The translations under genes and the position numbers were made by a program. Under the pieces are notes generated by a model. The model worked only from the letters and a program-made list of their open reading frames with translations. It was not told where the DNA came from and made no database searches. A stretch of DNA of 45,188 bases from a virus, in IMG/VR virus record IMGVR_UViG_3300020578_000146, positions 1-45,188 of that record; one strand, given 5' to 3'. Positions 6,929 to 14,835 of this stretch are shown piece after piece. Every line of letters begins with the position of its first letter. Positions within the stretch are counted from its first letter, which is position 1.

Positions 6929-7710
6929 ACAAATATCACTTCATTTCTGGATTGCCAAGATCTGGGTCAACACTACTTGTAAGTATTCTGAATCAAAACC
7001 CAAAGTTTTATGCTGAGATATCGAACCCGTTGGCTGATTTTGTCAGCGCCGTAGCAAGCGCCTATACCCACAGGACTGCAACGCATAAGATCATCTGTCC
7101 ACCAGACAGAGTTGCTGACACTGTGAAGGGTATGGTGGATGGTTACTACTCTTTTACGGACAAACCAGTGGTGTTCAACACAGATCGTTCGTGGACAAGA
7201 ACTCCAGAATACTTGGCTGCTGTTTATCCTGACTTCAAACTAATATGTACTGTCAGAGACTACGCTGATGTGTTGAATTCTTTTGAATACCTCTACAAAA
7301 AGCGAGGGATTCGCGAAGACTCGCTCTATGGCGAACGTGCTTTAAACGTCTACACAAGAACAGTGGCGCTAGATACTGGGTATGTTCGTAATTCGTATGA
7401 CTCTTTAAAAGAGTGTTACTACGGCCCTTACCGGAAGCATCTTCTTCTGGTGGAGTACCAAGACTTAGTTACTGCTCCGCATTCCACTATGAAGGAAGTC
7501 TATGACTTCATCGGTGAACCGTACTTTGAGCATGACTTCAACGATGTGGAGTACTCATTTCCTGAGTATGATCATGCGACTAATTTTCCAAACTTACACA
7601 CAGTAAGGAAGAAACTGGAAGCCCATGTAAACAACACGGTTCTTCCTCCCGATCTTTACTATCGATTTAAAGGTATGGAATTTTGGAGACAGCGTAATGA
7701 ACATACATAA
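6925..7710 (+). CDS. Sulfotransferase family protein
   Basis: About 261 aa from the GTG at 6925, which overlaps the preceding stop (GTGA) and has GAGGAAAG at 6912-6919. An in-frame GTG at 6919 is the alternative. The N-terminal ISGLPRSGSTLL (residues ~7-18) is the PAPS 5'-phosphosulfate loop of sulfotransferases. CTVRDYADVLNSFEYL (~110-125) is the 3'-phosphate site with its conserved Arg and Ser. LLLVEYQDLVTAPHSTMKEVYDFIGEPY is the usual late family motif. The enzyme would move sulfate from PAPS to a hydroxyl or amine, for example on a sugar. With glycosyltransferases in the same operon, a sulfated glycan is a reasonable guess. Confidence 0.85.
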   Translation: MNKYHFISGLPRSGSTLLVSILNQNPKFYAEISNPLADFVSAVASAYTHRTATHKIICPPDRVADTVKGMVDGYYSFTDKPVVFNTDRSWTRTPEYLAAVYPDFKLICTVRDYADVLNSFEYLYKKRGIREDSLYGERALNVYTRTVALDTGYVRNSYDSLKECYYGPYRKHLLLVEYQDLVTAPHSTMKEVYDFIGEPYFEHDFNDVEYSFPEYDHATNFPNLHTVRKKLEAHVNNTVLPPDLYYRFKGMEFWRQRNEHT

Positions 7711-8242
7711 ACTAATAAATCCTAAAACAGAATTGTATTTAAAATTCAAAGAATTTGTACTGTCCAATCAGTTTGTTTGGTACTGGATGCTCAGATCTAC
7801 GCCCGAATCCCACGATAAAGAAGGTCATTACGCCACACCGTTTCTATCACATAATCTTTTAAAGACCCCCGGTAGCCATACTAAAAATATTAGAATTTCT
7901 GAAAGTAATTCTCCACACTTAGAATTTGCAGCCAAGTTATTTCTTGAAGTACTAGAACACAATGACATAAAAATTAATGCGTTTCTCCGTATAAACGCTA
8001 ACTGTGTTCTGCCGCTAAATGAAGTAACTAATACGATTCCGCACATGGACCATCCTTTCCCTCATAAAAATATACTGGCGTATCTGACTGATGCGGGGGG
8101 TAAAATTATTGTGGGCGAAGATTCACACGATCCAAAAGAAGACGACGTAATTTTATTTGAAGGTTTGGAACACTATCATCAGATACCAAAAGCTAGTGAA
8201 ACCTGTGTTAGACGCGTCGCTTTAGTCGCGACGTTTTTTTAA
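7697..8242 (+). CDS. Second 2OG-Fe(II) oxygenase-like protein
   Basis: A 181-aa protein that overlaps the end of the sulfotransferase gene by 14 bp. The core resembles the 2-oxoglutarate/Fe(II) superfamily. IPHMDHPFPHKNILAYLTD carries the HxD iron ligands (near residue 117), GGKIIVGED is a strand, and LEHYHQIPKASETCVRRVALVATFF carries the distal His and the Arg that would bind 2-oxoglutarate. It is quite different from the oxygenase at 5583. The sequence is AT-rich compared with genes on either side of the module. It is the last gene of the module, followed by a short gap and a small membrane protein. Confidence 0.75.
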   Translation: MNIHKLINPKTELYLKFKEFVLSNQFVWYWMLRSTPESHDKEGHYATPFLSHNLLKTPGSHTKNIRISESNSPHLEFAAKLFLEVLEHNDIKINAFLRINANCVLPLNEVTNTIPHMDHPFPHKNILAYLTDAGGKIIVGEDSHDPKEDDVILFEGLEHYHQIPKASETCVRRVALVATFF

Positions 8243-8265
8243 AGGGATAGAATCTTGGAGATACC

Positions 8266-8436
8266 ATGAGCAGGCCAAATGAGTACATCGTTGATCGCTT
8301 AAACGAGCGAATCAATGACTTAGAGAAAGAACTCATGGATGAGAAGTCTATGAGAACAGACATGCTTGCGGCTGAGATTATGTTGGCCGTGGTGTGTTTT
8401 GGTGTCGGCTGCGTGGTGGGAGCAGTGTACCTATGA
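8266..8436 (+). CDS. Small coiled-coil/membrane protein, 56 aa
   Basis: A 56-codon ORF with GGAG at 8257-8260 before the ATG. The N-terminal ~35 residues are charged and helical (LNERINDLEKELMDEKSM). The last ~20 form one hydrophobic segment (MLAVVCFGVGCVVGAVYL), so it should be a tail-anchored single-span membrane protein with a cytoplasmic coiled coil. It could be a small spanin-like or early membrane-modifying protein, but the sequence does not decide. Its stop overlaps the ATG of the next gene (ATGA), which supports both. Confidence 0.7.
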   Translation: MSRPNEYIVDRLNERINDLEKELMDEKSMRTDMLAAEIMLAVVCFGVGCVVGAVYL

Positions 8437-8663
8437 CAAAACTAGAGGCGTGGAAGGCGTGGAATGAAACCGTGGGTGTTGGCGCAGAAGCGACAGAGTT
8501 TGCACTAGAGAAGTCGAGCCACGGCAAGGCGTTTAGTTATGCGTGGGATGCTGCGGTGAAAGTCGAGCGAGAGCGTTGTTGCCAAATCGTCTTTGGCATG
8601 GCGGGGTCAGATAACGCGGCGCAGCGTACGGTTGAAAAGATACGGGCGAGGGGTGAGACATGA
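8433..8663 (+). CDS. Small hypothetical phage protein
   Basis: A 76-aa protein starting at the ATG that overlaps the previous stop (MTKLEAWKAWNETVG). A longer in-frame reading from 8394 would run back through the membrane protein gene and is unlikely. It is helical and Ala/Glu-rich, with VKVERERCCQIVFGMAG in the second half. I associate this type with small phage proteins of unknown function. It is coupled by ATGA to the next gene. Confidence 0.7.
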   Translation: MTKLEAWKAWNETVGVGAEATEFALEKSSHGKAFSYAWDAAVKVERERCCQIVFGMAGSDNAAQRTVEKIRARGET

Positions 8664-8863
8664 TCATCGACAACAAGTCCCCGCCGGGATCGTGGAAGAC
8701 TGAAATGGAGCGGATGCCGTGGCGGTACTCGCAGCAAACCAAGATCGATGAGGCACTTGCTTCGATCCGCAAGAGCGGCATGGCGCTTGAGGCTAACTTA
8801 CTTGCCCAAGAGATTAACGTGCTGAAGGCTGAACTGGAACATCTTCGTGCAAATCGAACATGA
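8660..8863 (+). CDS. Small coiled-coil hypothetical protein
   Basis: A 67-aa protein with a polar N terminus (MIIDNKSPPGSWKTEMERMPW) and a C-terminal coiled coil (LLAQEINVLKAELEHLRANR). There is no enzymatic motif. The ATG overlaps the preceding stop and the C terminus overlaps the start of the next gene. It is probably an early accessory gene of unknown role. Confidence 0.65.
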   Translation: MIIDNKSPPGSWKTEMERMPWRYSQQTKIDEALASIRKSGMALEANLLAQEINVLKAELEHLRANRT

Positions 8864-9029
8864 CGTACTGGATCTGATTCGAGATCTTCCACGCGAGATC
8901 AATGACACATCAACCACAACGGAATTTAAATTTCTCACGGTAGGTAGCGTACTGTGGGAGTGCTATCATGAAATTCGTAGGCTGCGAGAAGAAGTCGCAG
9001 ATTTAAAAAGGGGTGGGAAAAAGAAATGA
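8847..9029 (+). CDS. Small coiled-coil hypothetical protein
   Basis: A 60-aa protein from a GTG at 8847 that overlaps the preceding gene by 17 bp; no better start was found. It ends in a basic coiled coil (YHEIRRLREEVADLKRGGKKK). Its stop overlaps the ATG of the 180-aa gene. The function is unknown. The coupling on the downstream side is the main support. Confidence 0.6.
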   Translation: MQIEHDVLDLIRDLPREINDTSTTTEFKFLTVGSVLWECYHEIRRLREEVADLKRGGKKK

Positions 9030-9568
9030 TCTATTCAGGCGCGGGGCCGTTGCCCCGTCATACATATTGTTACGTTGAACCTAAAACATTTGGCAACGAC
9101 AAGTGGGAACGAGTTGCGTGGTTTGGTCTGGTTAGTCATCCCGGCAGGACATGGGGATGCCATGTCATGTTGGAATGTGGTGCGGTGTATCGCAACGTGC
9201 CGCTGCATAAGTTAGCGCACGAACAAGTTGATTTTGATTGGGAACCCTGCGACTCACAAACTTGGGATTGTTACGGGCATCAATTCAGCGTGGTGGAGTA
9301 TCCGTTTCTTGAAGCCGTGCCTATGTTAGTAAAACTACGAAGCAAGGAAGAACTACGTGGTCGTTACATGTTCACGGCAATCCCTATGCTCGACGGGTTC
9401 AGCCTTGAGCCAGAACAATCCAAAGAGTTTTACTTCATCAAGTTGGACAACGGCAGGTTCACGGCACAGCCCACCAATCACATACTTGTGCAGGACAAAT
9501 CGTTTGTTACGAAGCTGGAGTGGCCGAAGTTGCAACGCCAGACCGAAACGTGGAGCGTTGACCCATGA
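9026..9568 (+). CDS. Conserved phage protein, upstream of DNA polymerase
   Basis: A 180-aa, probably beta-rich protein with many aromatic residues (HTYCYVEPKTFG, VAWFGLVSHPGRTWGCHVML, NVPLHKLAHEQVDFDW). It looks like a compact globular domain. I recall similar unnamed proteins next to phage replication genes but can give no function. It is coupled by ATGA overlaps at both ends, directly to the DNA polymerase gene, so a replication-related or regulatory role is an inference from position. Confidence 0.75.
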   Translation: MIYSGAGPLPRHTYCYVEPKTFGNDKWERVAWFGLVSHPGRTWGCHVMLECGAVYRNVPLHKLAHEQVDFDWEPCDSQTWDCYGHQFSVVEYPFLEAVPMLVKLRSKEELRGRYMFTAIPMLDGFSLEPEQSKEFYFIKLDNGRFTAQPTNHILVQDKSFVTKLEWPKLQRQTETWSVDP

Positions 9569-11424
9569 GTTTCGTCACGCTCGACTTTGAAACTTACTAT
9601 TCCCAACAATTTAGTCTTACCAAACTGACGACGGAGGAATACATCTGTAGTGAACAATTTGAAGTCATTGGCGTTGGGATTAAAATTGACGACGGCCAGC
9701 CGGAATGGTTTAGCGGCAACCATAAAGAAATCAAAGCGCGACTTGATCAGATTGACTGGTCTGAGTCTGCACTGCTCTGTCACAACACGATGTTTGACGG
9801 AGGCATCCTGTCTTTCATCTTTAACATCATCCCTGCTTACTACTTCGATACCCTGTGTATAGCCCGCGCCAAGCATGGCGTGGATGTGAGCGGGTCATTA
9901 GCAAACTTGGTAAAAATGTATGGGCTTGGACAGAAAGGTACCGAGGTGGTTGAGGCACTTGGCAAACGCCGTGAGGATTTTACTCTTGCCGATCTTCGTC
10001 GCTATGGCGATTATTGTATTAATGATGTCAGCCTTACTTTTGCTCTGTTTAATACTTTTATATCGGATCATTTTCCCCAATCGGAACTAGACCTGATCGA
10101 CATGACGCTGCGTATGTACACGCAGCCTGTGTTGGAAGTGAACGATGCGATGCTTGTTGAACGACTAGAGGAAGTGAAACAGGAGAAATCTTCTTTATTA
10201 CGTGGCCTGATGGACACGTTACAGGTGGGGCAAGAGGAAGAAGTCCGTGCGAAATTAGCCAGTAATCCGCAGTTCGCTGCCATCCTGAAAGATTTTAATA
10301 TACCTGTGCCGATGAAAATTAGTCCAACAACCGGCAAAGAAACTTTTGCACTTGCTAAAAACGACGAAGGGTTTATTGAGTTATTAGAACATGAAGACCC
10401 AGTTATTCAACAGTTGTGTGCCGTACGACTCGGCACTAAGTCCACTATAGAGGAGTCTCGCATTGAACGCTTTATCGGTATTGGTTCTCGGAATCGCGGT
10501 AGGTTACCTATCCCGCTCAAGTATTATGGCGCTCACACAGGCCGTTGGGCCGGGACTGACTCGGTTAATTTACAGAACCTCCCAAGCCGTGACAAGAAAA
10601 AGAAAACACTGAAGCGGTCGATCATGGCCCCGGCGGGTCATGTGGTGATTAACTGCGACTCATCGCAGATCGAAGCGCGGGTGCTTGCTTGGCTTGCAGG
10701 GCAGGATGATGTAACCCGGCAGTTCGCCAAGGGCGAGGATGTGTATTCAATCTTTGCCAGTAAGGTTTACAAGCGCCATATCTCTAAGACCGATCCTGTG
10801 GAACGCTTTGTAGGCAAGACCTGCATCCTTGGACTTGGTTACGGCACCGGGGCGAAGAAGTTACAGCACACGCTGAAGACCCAACCGCCGGGGGCTGACT
10901 TGCCCGAAGAAGAATGCAAGCGCATCGTTGACCTGTATCGGGAATCAAACCATAAGGTCACAGAGTTATGGCGGGAATGTGATAGTGCGCTCCAGCACCT
11001 TTCGTCATGGCCTCATAAATTACAATCTTATGCGATAGGAAGACATGGAGTTGCTCAGGCCACAGCTTCTGGCATTCGTCTCCCAAATGAATTATTTATA
11101 CGATATCCAGACCTACGGTTGAGCGATAAAAAGTACATCTACAAGTCACGACGGGGGGTAACTTCGATATGGGGAGGCGCGATGGTAGAAAACATCGTGC
11201 AAGCCTTGGCCCGCATCATTGTGGGGGAGCAGATGCTCAAGATCAGGGAACGCTACCGTCCCGTGCTGACCGTGCATGACGCGGCTGTAATCGTCAGTCC
11301 CAAGGAAGAATTAGACCAAGCCGTTGCGTTTATAACACAAGTGATGTCTACTCCCCCTAGTTGGGCTGAAGGACTACCCGTGGCTTGTGAGGCTAAATAC
11401 GGAGAGTCCTATGGGGATTGTTAG
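9565..11424 (+). CDS. Family A DNA polymerase with 3'-5' exonuclease
   Basis: A 619-aa replicative polymerase. The exonuclease domain (1-~190) shows Exo I (LDFETYY, 6-12), Exo II (CHNTMFDGG, ~74) and Exo III (YGDYCINDVSLT, ~147-158). The polymerase domain shows motif A (CDSSQIEARVLAWLAG, ~360), motif B (RFVGKTCILGLGYGTG, ~411-426, with the O-helix Arg/Lys and Tyr/Gly) and motif C (LTVHDAA, ~567). All catalytic residues appear present, so it should be active and proofreading. There is no N-terminal 5'-3' exonuclease, as usual for phage enzymes of this size. The stop overlaps the start of the nuclease gene. Confidence 0.95.
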   Translation: MSFVTLDFETYYSQQFSLTKLTTEEYICSEQFEVIGVGIKIDDGQPEWFSGNHKEIKARLDQIDWSESALLCHNTMFDGGILSFIFNIIPAYYFDTLCIARAKHGVDVSGSLANLVKMYGLGQKGTEVVEALGKRREDFTLADLRRYGDYCINDVSLTFALFNTFISDHFPQSELDLIDMTLRMYTQPVLEVNDAMLVERLEEVKQEKSSLLRGLMDTLQVGQEEEVRAKLASNPQFAAILKDFNIPVPMKISPTTGKETFALAKNDEGFIELLEHEDPVIQQLCAVRLGTKSTIEESRIERFIGIGSRNRGRLPIPLKYYGAHTGRWAGTDSVNLQNLPSRDKKKKTLKRSIMAPAGHVVINCDSSQIEARVLAWLAGQDDVTRQFAKGEDVYSIFASKVYKRHISKTDPVERFVGKTCILGLGYGTGAKKLQHTLKTQPPGADLPEEECKRIVDLYRESNHKVTELWRECDSALQHLSSWPHKLQSYAIGRHGVAQATASGIRLPNELFIRYPDLRLSDKKYIYKSRRGVTSIWGGAMVENIVQALARIIVGEQMLKIRERYRPVLTVHDAAVIVSPKEELDQAVAFITQVMSTPPSWAEGLPVACEAKYGESYGDC

Positions 11425-12077
11425 TGATTCAATGGTCGTTCAGCAGTTTAAAGGACTTTACAACCTGTCCGAAGCAGTACTATCACACCAAGGTAGCGAA
11501 GGACTTTACGAAGAAAACCACCGAGCAGATGCTGTATGGCACAGAAGTCCATAAAGCCTGCGAGGACTACGTTCGTGACGGAGTTCCCCTTGCCAAGAAT
11601 TATCAGCGTTTTAAGTCACAACTTGACGCGCTGCTGGAGATTGGCGGTACGAAGTATTGCGAACACGAGATGGCGCTTACCCCAGATCGGGAGCCATGCG
11701 CGTTTGATTCCGATACTAGGTGGGTGCGGGGCATCGTTGACTTACTTATCGTGGATGGAGCCGATGCTTACATCGTGGACTACAAGACCGGGAGTAGCCG
11801 CTACCCTGATCCGAAGCAGTTAAAGTTGATGGCGTTGATGACTTACGCACACTTCCCCGAGGTGGAGAATATCAGGGCGGGGCTGTTGTTCGTGATGCAC
11901 AACACGTTCGTGACGGAAGAGTACAACAGGAAAGACAGTAATAAACTATGGCAGAACTTTCTCCCCGAGCTGGATCGTCTTCAAATAGCATTTGAAAACA
12001 ATATGTGGTTCCCGAAGCCCGGTCCCTTGTGTGGATGGTGTCCTGTCAGTAACTGTAATTTTTATAAAGAGAGGTAG
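11424..12077 (+). CDS. PD-(D/E)XK nuclease (RecB/Cas4-like)
   Basis: About 217 aa from the GTG at 11424, which overlaps the TAG of the polymerase and has GGGGA at 11413-11417. An in-frame TTG at 11418 is the alternative. WSFSSLKDFTTCPKQYY is the typical start of PDDEXK_1 proteins. The catalytic part is VRGIVDLLIVDGADAYIVDYKTG, with the D...DYK signature. Four Cys (CPKQYY; CGWCPVSNC near the end) could hold an iron-sulfur cluster as in Cas4/AddB. The enzyme would trim or process DNA ends in replication or recombination. Confidence 0.88.
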   Translation: MIQWSFSSLKDFTTCPKQYYHTKVAKDFTKKTTEQMLYGTEVHKACEDYVRDGVPLAKNYQRFKSQLDALLEIGGTKYCEHEMALTPDREPCAFDSDTRWVRGIVDLLIVDGADAYIVDYKTGSSRYPDPKQLKLMALMTYAHFPEVENIRAGLLFVMHNTFVTEEYNRKDSNKLWQNFLPELDRLQIAFENNMWFPKPGPLCGWCPVSNCNFYKER

Positions 12078-12079
12078 GT

Positions 12080-12334
12080 ATGCCTTACGTAAACAAAACA
12101 AGGCCGTACAAGAAAGAATACAAGCAGCAAGTTAAGCGTGGCGAACACGACAACCGCATGGAGCGCCAGCGTGCGCGTCGGTCTTATGACAAGAAAGGTA
12201 TTAGCAGAAGGGGCAAGGACATCGCCCATGTCAAAGCGTTGTCCAAGGGCGGTAGTAACGCCACCGGAACGCGGTTAGAACCCCCGTCAAAAAACCGCTC
12301 ATTCCGTAGAAATGCAAGTGGATCAATGAAATAA
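12080..12334 (+). CDS. Small HNH-like phage protein
   Basis: An 84-aa, very basic protein. The N-terminal half is Arg/Lys-rich (KTRPYKKEYKQQVKRGEH). The second half reads GKDIAHVKALSKGGSN and then LEPPSKNRSFRRN, which follows the order His, GGSN, Asn of HNH endonucleases. It lacks the usual DH pair and the Cys knuckles, so it may be a reduced HNH fold that binds DNA without a full active site. Similar small proteins occur in many podophages. The RBS GAGAGGTAGG precedes it. The structured RNA follows directly. Confidence 0.75.
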   Translation: MPYVNKTRPYKKEYKQQVKRGEHDNRMERQRARRSYDKKGISRRGKDIAHVKALSKGGSNATGTRLEPPSKNRSFRRNASGSMK

Positions 12335-12473
12335 TGCACAGGACGCGAGTGTGCAGGGGGTTTCCCACCCACTTCCCCCGAATAACCGCGTCAGTTAGCG
12401 ATAGGTTGGGCTGCTACCGCCCATCACACTTCGCCTAGGCGCTAACCGTCTGGCCCACGTTACGGGCTTTTTT
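12335..12473 (+). ncRNA. Structured leader or small RNA with terminator
   Basis: A 155-bp gap between the HNH-like gene and the helicase contains nested inverted repeats. There is a hairpin TGCACA/TGTGCA (12335-12340/12350-12355) and GGGGG/CCCCC (12356-12360/12375-12379). A long stem GTTAGCG/CGCTAAC (12394-12400/12440-12446) continues inward as TAGG/CCTA (12402-12405/12434-12437) and encloses a hairpin TGGGC/GCCCA (12407-12411/12419-12423). GCCC/GGGC with TTTTTT (12453-12473) ends it like a weak terminator. An alternative pairing, CGAGTGTG (12346-12353) with CACACTTCG (12425-12433, one bulge), would compete with the first hairpin. It matches no RNA family I can name. Confidence 0.55.
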
Positions 12474-12489
12474 ATTCAGTAGGTACAGT

Positions 12490-14076
12490 ATGGAATTAGT
12501 TGAAAACGCAGCAGTCAAATTGACTGTATCAAACAACTTTGCCGCCGAAGTATCGGCAAGAATCCCGCGTAGCGAAATCATACGGGATAACAAGCACAGT
12601 AAGGACGTTTTGATCTATTGGAATCACAGCGAGATGAAGATTCTTGCTGAGTATTTAGATACTTTTCTCCCTAATCAAAACATTCCGAAGATCCCTTCTC
12701 CAATAGAACGCGACTATCAGTGGCCCGGTTTTTACAAACCGTTTGATCATCAACGCGATACAGCGTCATTTCTTTCTATCCGTCAACGCGCTTTCTGCTT
12801 CAACGAGGCAGGAACGGGCAAGACATCAGCAGCGGTATGGGCCGCTGACTACCTGATGAACAAAGGAGTTATTAAGAAAGTTCTTGTGATCTGCCCGCTG
12901 TCGATCATGTACTCAGCATGGCAAGCCGACATTATGAAGACGGCAATACATCGTACGTGCGGTGTCGCACACGGATCGTCTACAAAGCGTAAGAAAGTAT
13001 TAGATGAGAACTTTGACTTCACAATTATCAACTACGACGGCACGGGAGTAGTTCTTCAAGAACTGCAACAGGCGAAGTTTGATCTGGTGATCGTTGATGA
13101 GGCTAACGCTTATAAGAGTTCGACCACGAAACGATGGAAGATTCTTGCCAAACTGATTGAGCCAACAACGTGGCTGTGGATGATGACGGGTACTCCTGCC
13201 GCTCAGTCACCGATAGACGCATTCGGTCTTGCTAAGTTGGTCAGCCCTACAAGGGTGCCGAAGTTCTCTACGGCATGGCGTGATCGTGTCATGGTGCAGA
13301 TCAGTAAGTTCAAGTGGGTTCCGAAGAATGTTTCTACGGATGAAGTGCATCGTGCGCTACAGCCCGCTATTCGCTACACAAAGAAAGAATGCCTTGATCT
13401 GCCCAGTGTTGTTTATCAGACACGCGATGTACCACTGACACCACAGGTTCAGAAGTACTACCTTGAGTTAAAAAAGCAATTACTGATAGAAGCAGCGGGT
13501 GAACAGATCTCCGCCGTCAATGCAGCAGCATCGTTGAATAAACTTTTACAGATATCAGCAGGTGCGGTGTACACGGACAAGCATGACGTTGTGCAGTTCG
13601 ACATCTCCCCGCGACTTAGTGCGCTCAAAGAAGTACTTGAAGAAACTACAAACAAGGTTGTAGTATTTGTTCCGTTCCTTCATGCTATCGACATTGTTAA
13701 GGAATACCTGACGAAAGTTGGTATCACAAGTGAGGTCATCAAGGGTTCTGTAACCGCACGTGAAAGGTCTGAAATTATCAATCGGTTTCAAAACGCAGTA
13801 GATCCAAGAGTCTTGATTATTCAACCGCAATCGGCAGCACATGGGATTACTTTGACGGCTGCTGATACGGTGGTTTTCTGGTCTCCAGTGATGTCAGTTG
13901 AAACGTATTTACAGTGCATAGCGCGTATCGAACGAGTTGGACAAGTTAATAAAATGTCGGTGGTGCATTTACGTGGATCTGAAGTTGAAAAAAAGATTTA
14001 CGACATGCTCCAAGGCAAGGTAGACAGTCATCAAAAATTAGTTGACCTGTACAAACAGGAGTTGGAGGAAGTTTAA
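12490..14076 (+). CDS. SNF2-type DEAD/DEAH-box helicase
   Basis: A 528-aa superfamily 2 helicase. Motif I is NEAGTGKTSAA (~104-114). Motif II is VIVDEANAYKSS (~198-209, DEAN instead of DEAH). Motif III is MMTGTPAAQSP. In the second RecA domain QPQSAAHGITLTAADTVVFW and YLQCIARIERVGQVNKMSV (motif VI, ~475-490) are typical of SNF2-like phage helicases. It probably remodels or unwinds DNA during replication or recombination, powered by ATP. It starts 17 bp after the T run of the structured RNA, so read-through of that terminator may control it. Confidence 0.9.
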   Translation: MELVENAAVKLTVSNNFAAEVSARIPRSEIIRDNKHSKDVLIYWNHSEMKILAEYLDTFLPNQNIPKIPSPIERDYQWPGFYKPFDHQRDTASFLSIRQRAFCFNEAGTGKTSAAVWAADYLMNKGVIKKVLVICPLSIMYSAWQADIMKTAIHRTCGVAHGSSTKRKKVLDENFDFTIINYDGTGVVLQELQQAKFDLVIVDEANAYKSSTTKRWKILAKLIEPTTWLWMMTGTPAAQSPIDAFGLAKLVSPTRVPKFSTAWRDRVMVQISKFKWVPKNVSTDEVHRALQPAIRYTKKECLDLPSVVYQTRDVPLTPQVQKYYLELKKQLLIEAAGEQISAVNAAASLNKLLQISAGAVYTDKHDVVQFDISPRLSALKEVLEETTNKVVVFVPFLHAIDIVKEYLTKVGITSEVIKGSVTARERSEIINRFQNAVDPRVLIIQPQSAAHGITLTAADTVVFWSPVMSVETYLQCIARIERVGQVNKMSVVHLRGSEVEKKIYDMLQGKVDSHQKLVDLYKQELEEV

Positions 14077-14077
14077 T

Positions 14078-14428
14078 ATGAGTATTGAAGACGGCGAAGA
14101 CACTGAACTTGGACGTACTCTCAGAGATGAGGGCATGGCTCTAGTTTTGGAAAACTCTGGCGCTTGGAAGGATAGAGCCAAAGATAAAATTGATTTTTGG
14201 TTCAGATCACAACCGCTTGAAAAGTTGTTCGTAGGTGAAGACATTCGTTTGGAATTGGAGTCTTTGGGACTTGAGCAACCGCATCATCCAAATGCTTGGA
14301 GTGCAGTCATTGGCGGCAGGGTGCGCGGATGGCTTAAAGACAATCTCATAGAAATATACGGTTTGAAATCTGCCAAAGACCCGAAGGCTCATGCTAGACA
14401 AATGATTACGTATAGGAAGTTGAAATGA
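14078..14428 (+). CDS. Conserved phage replication-region protein
   Basis: About 116 aa from the ATG at 14078 (RBS GGAGGAAG just before the helicase stop). A reading from 14042 in the same frame overlaps the helicase and is less likely. The core GLEQPHHPNAWSAVIGGRVRGWLKDNLIE is a pattern I recognise in unnamed proteins beside phage helicases and VRR nucleases. The fold is probably helical. No catalytic site is visible. It is coupled to the next gene by ATGA. Confidence 0.75.
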   Translation: MSIEDGEDTELGRTLRDEGMALVLENSGAWKDRAKDKIDFWFRSQPLEKLFVGEDIRLELESLGLEQPHHPNAWSAVIGGRVRGWLKDNLIEIYGLKSAKDPKAHARQMITYRKLK

Positions 14429-14829
14429 ATAGCATGGGTAACACAGATGAATTAGTTGAAGCGTATTTATCAATACGCTCAGAACGTGAAAAGATACTTC
14501 GTGATTACGAAGTAGCAGATGGTAAGTTAAAAGAAGACATGGCGAAGTTGGAAGCCGTGATGCTTGAGATGTGCAACGCTGTGAATGCGGATAGTATCAA
14601 GACGCGCCACGGTACGGTGATGAGGAAGTTGAATGAACGCTTCTTCTGTCAAGACTGGGACAACTTCTATAAGTTTGTTTTAGATAATGAGGCGGTTCAG
14701 TTGCTTGAGAGGCGCATTCATCAAAGCAACTTCAGAGAGTTTTTGAAAGATAACGAGAACGACGGGCTACCACCCGGCGTGAACGTGATGCGCGAGTTTG
14801 GAATTTCAGTACGTAAAGCCAGTAAGTGA
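14425..14829 (+). CDS. Coiled-coil phage replication-region protein
   Basis: A 134-aa protein with an N-terminal coiled coil (residues ~8-55, LSIRSEREKILRDYEVADG onward). A globular part follows with TRHGTVMRKLNERFFCQDWD and LERRIHQSNFREFLKDN, ending PPGVNVMREFGISVRKASK. The layout is similar to siphophage Gp157/Gam-like proteins, but I cannot assign it. It lies between the helicase cluster and the candidate SSB, so a role in DNA handling is likely from context. Confidence 0.7.
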   Translation: MNSMGNTDELVEAYLSIRSEREKILRDYEVADGKLKEDMAKLEAVMLEMCNAVNADSIKTRHGTVMRKLNERFFCQDWDNFYKFVLDNEAVQLLERRIHQSNFREFLKDNENDGLPPGVNVMREFGISVRKASK

Positions 14830-14835
14830 GGACGT

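Noticed and set aside
12335-12473. tRNA or tRNA-like gene
   Set aside because: There is no acceptor stem, anticodon arm or T-loop (GTTCRANNC) pattern; the stems fit a different layout.
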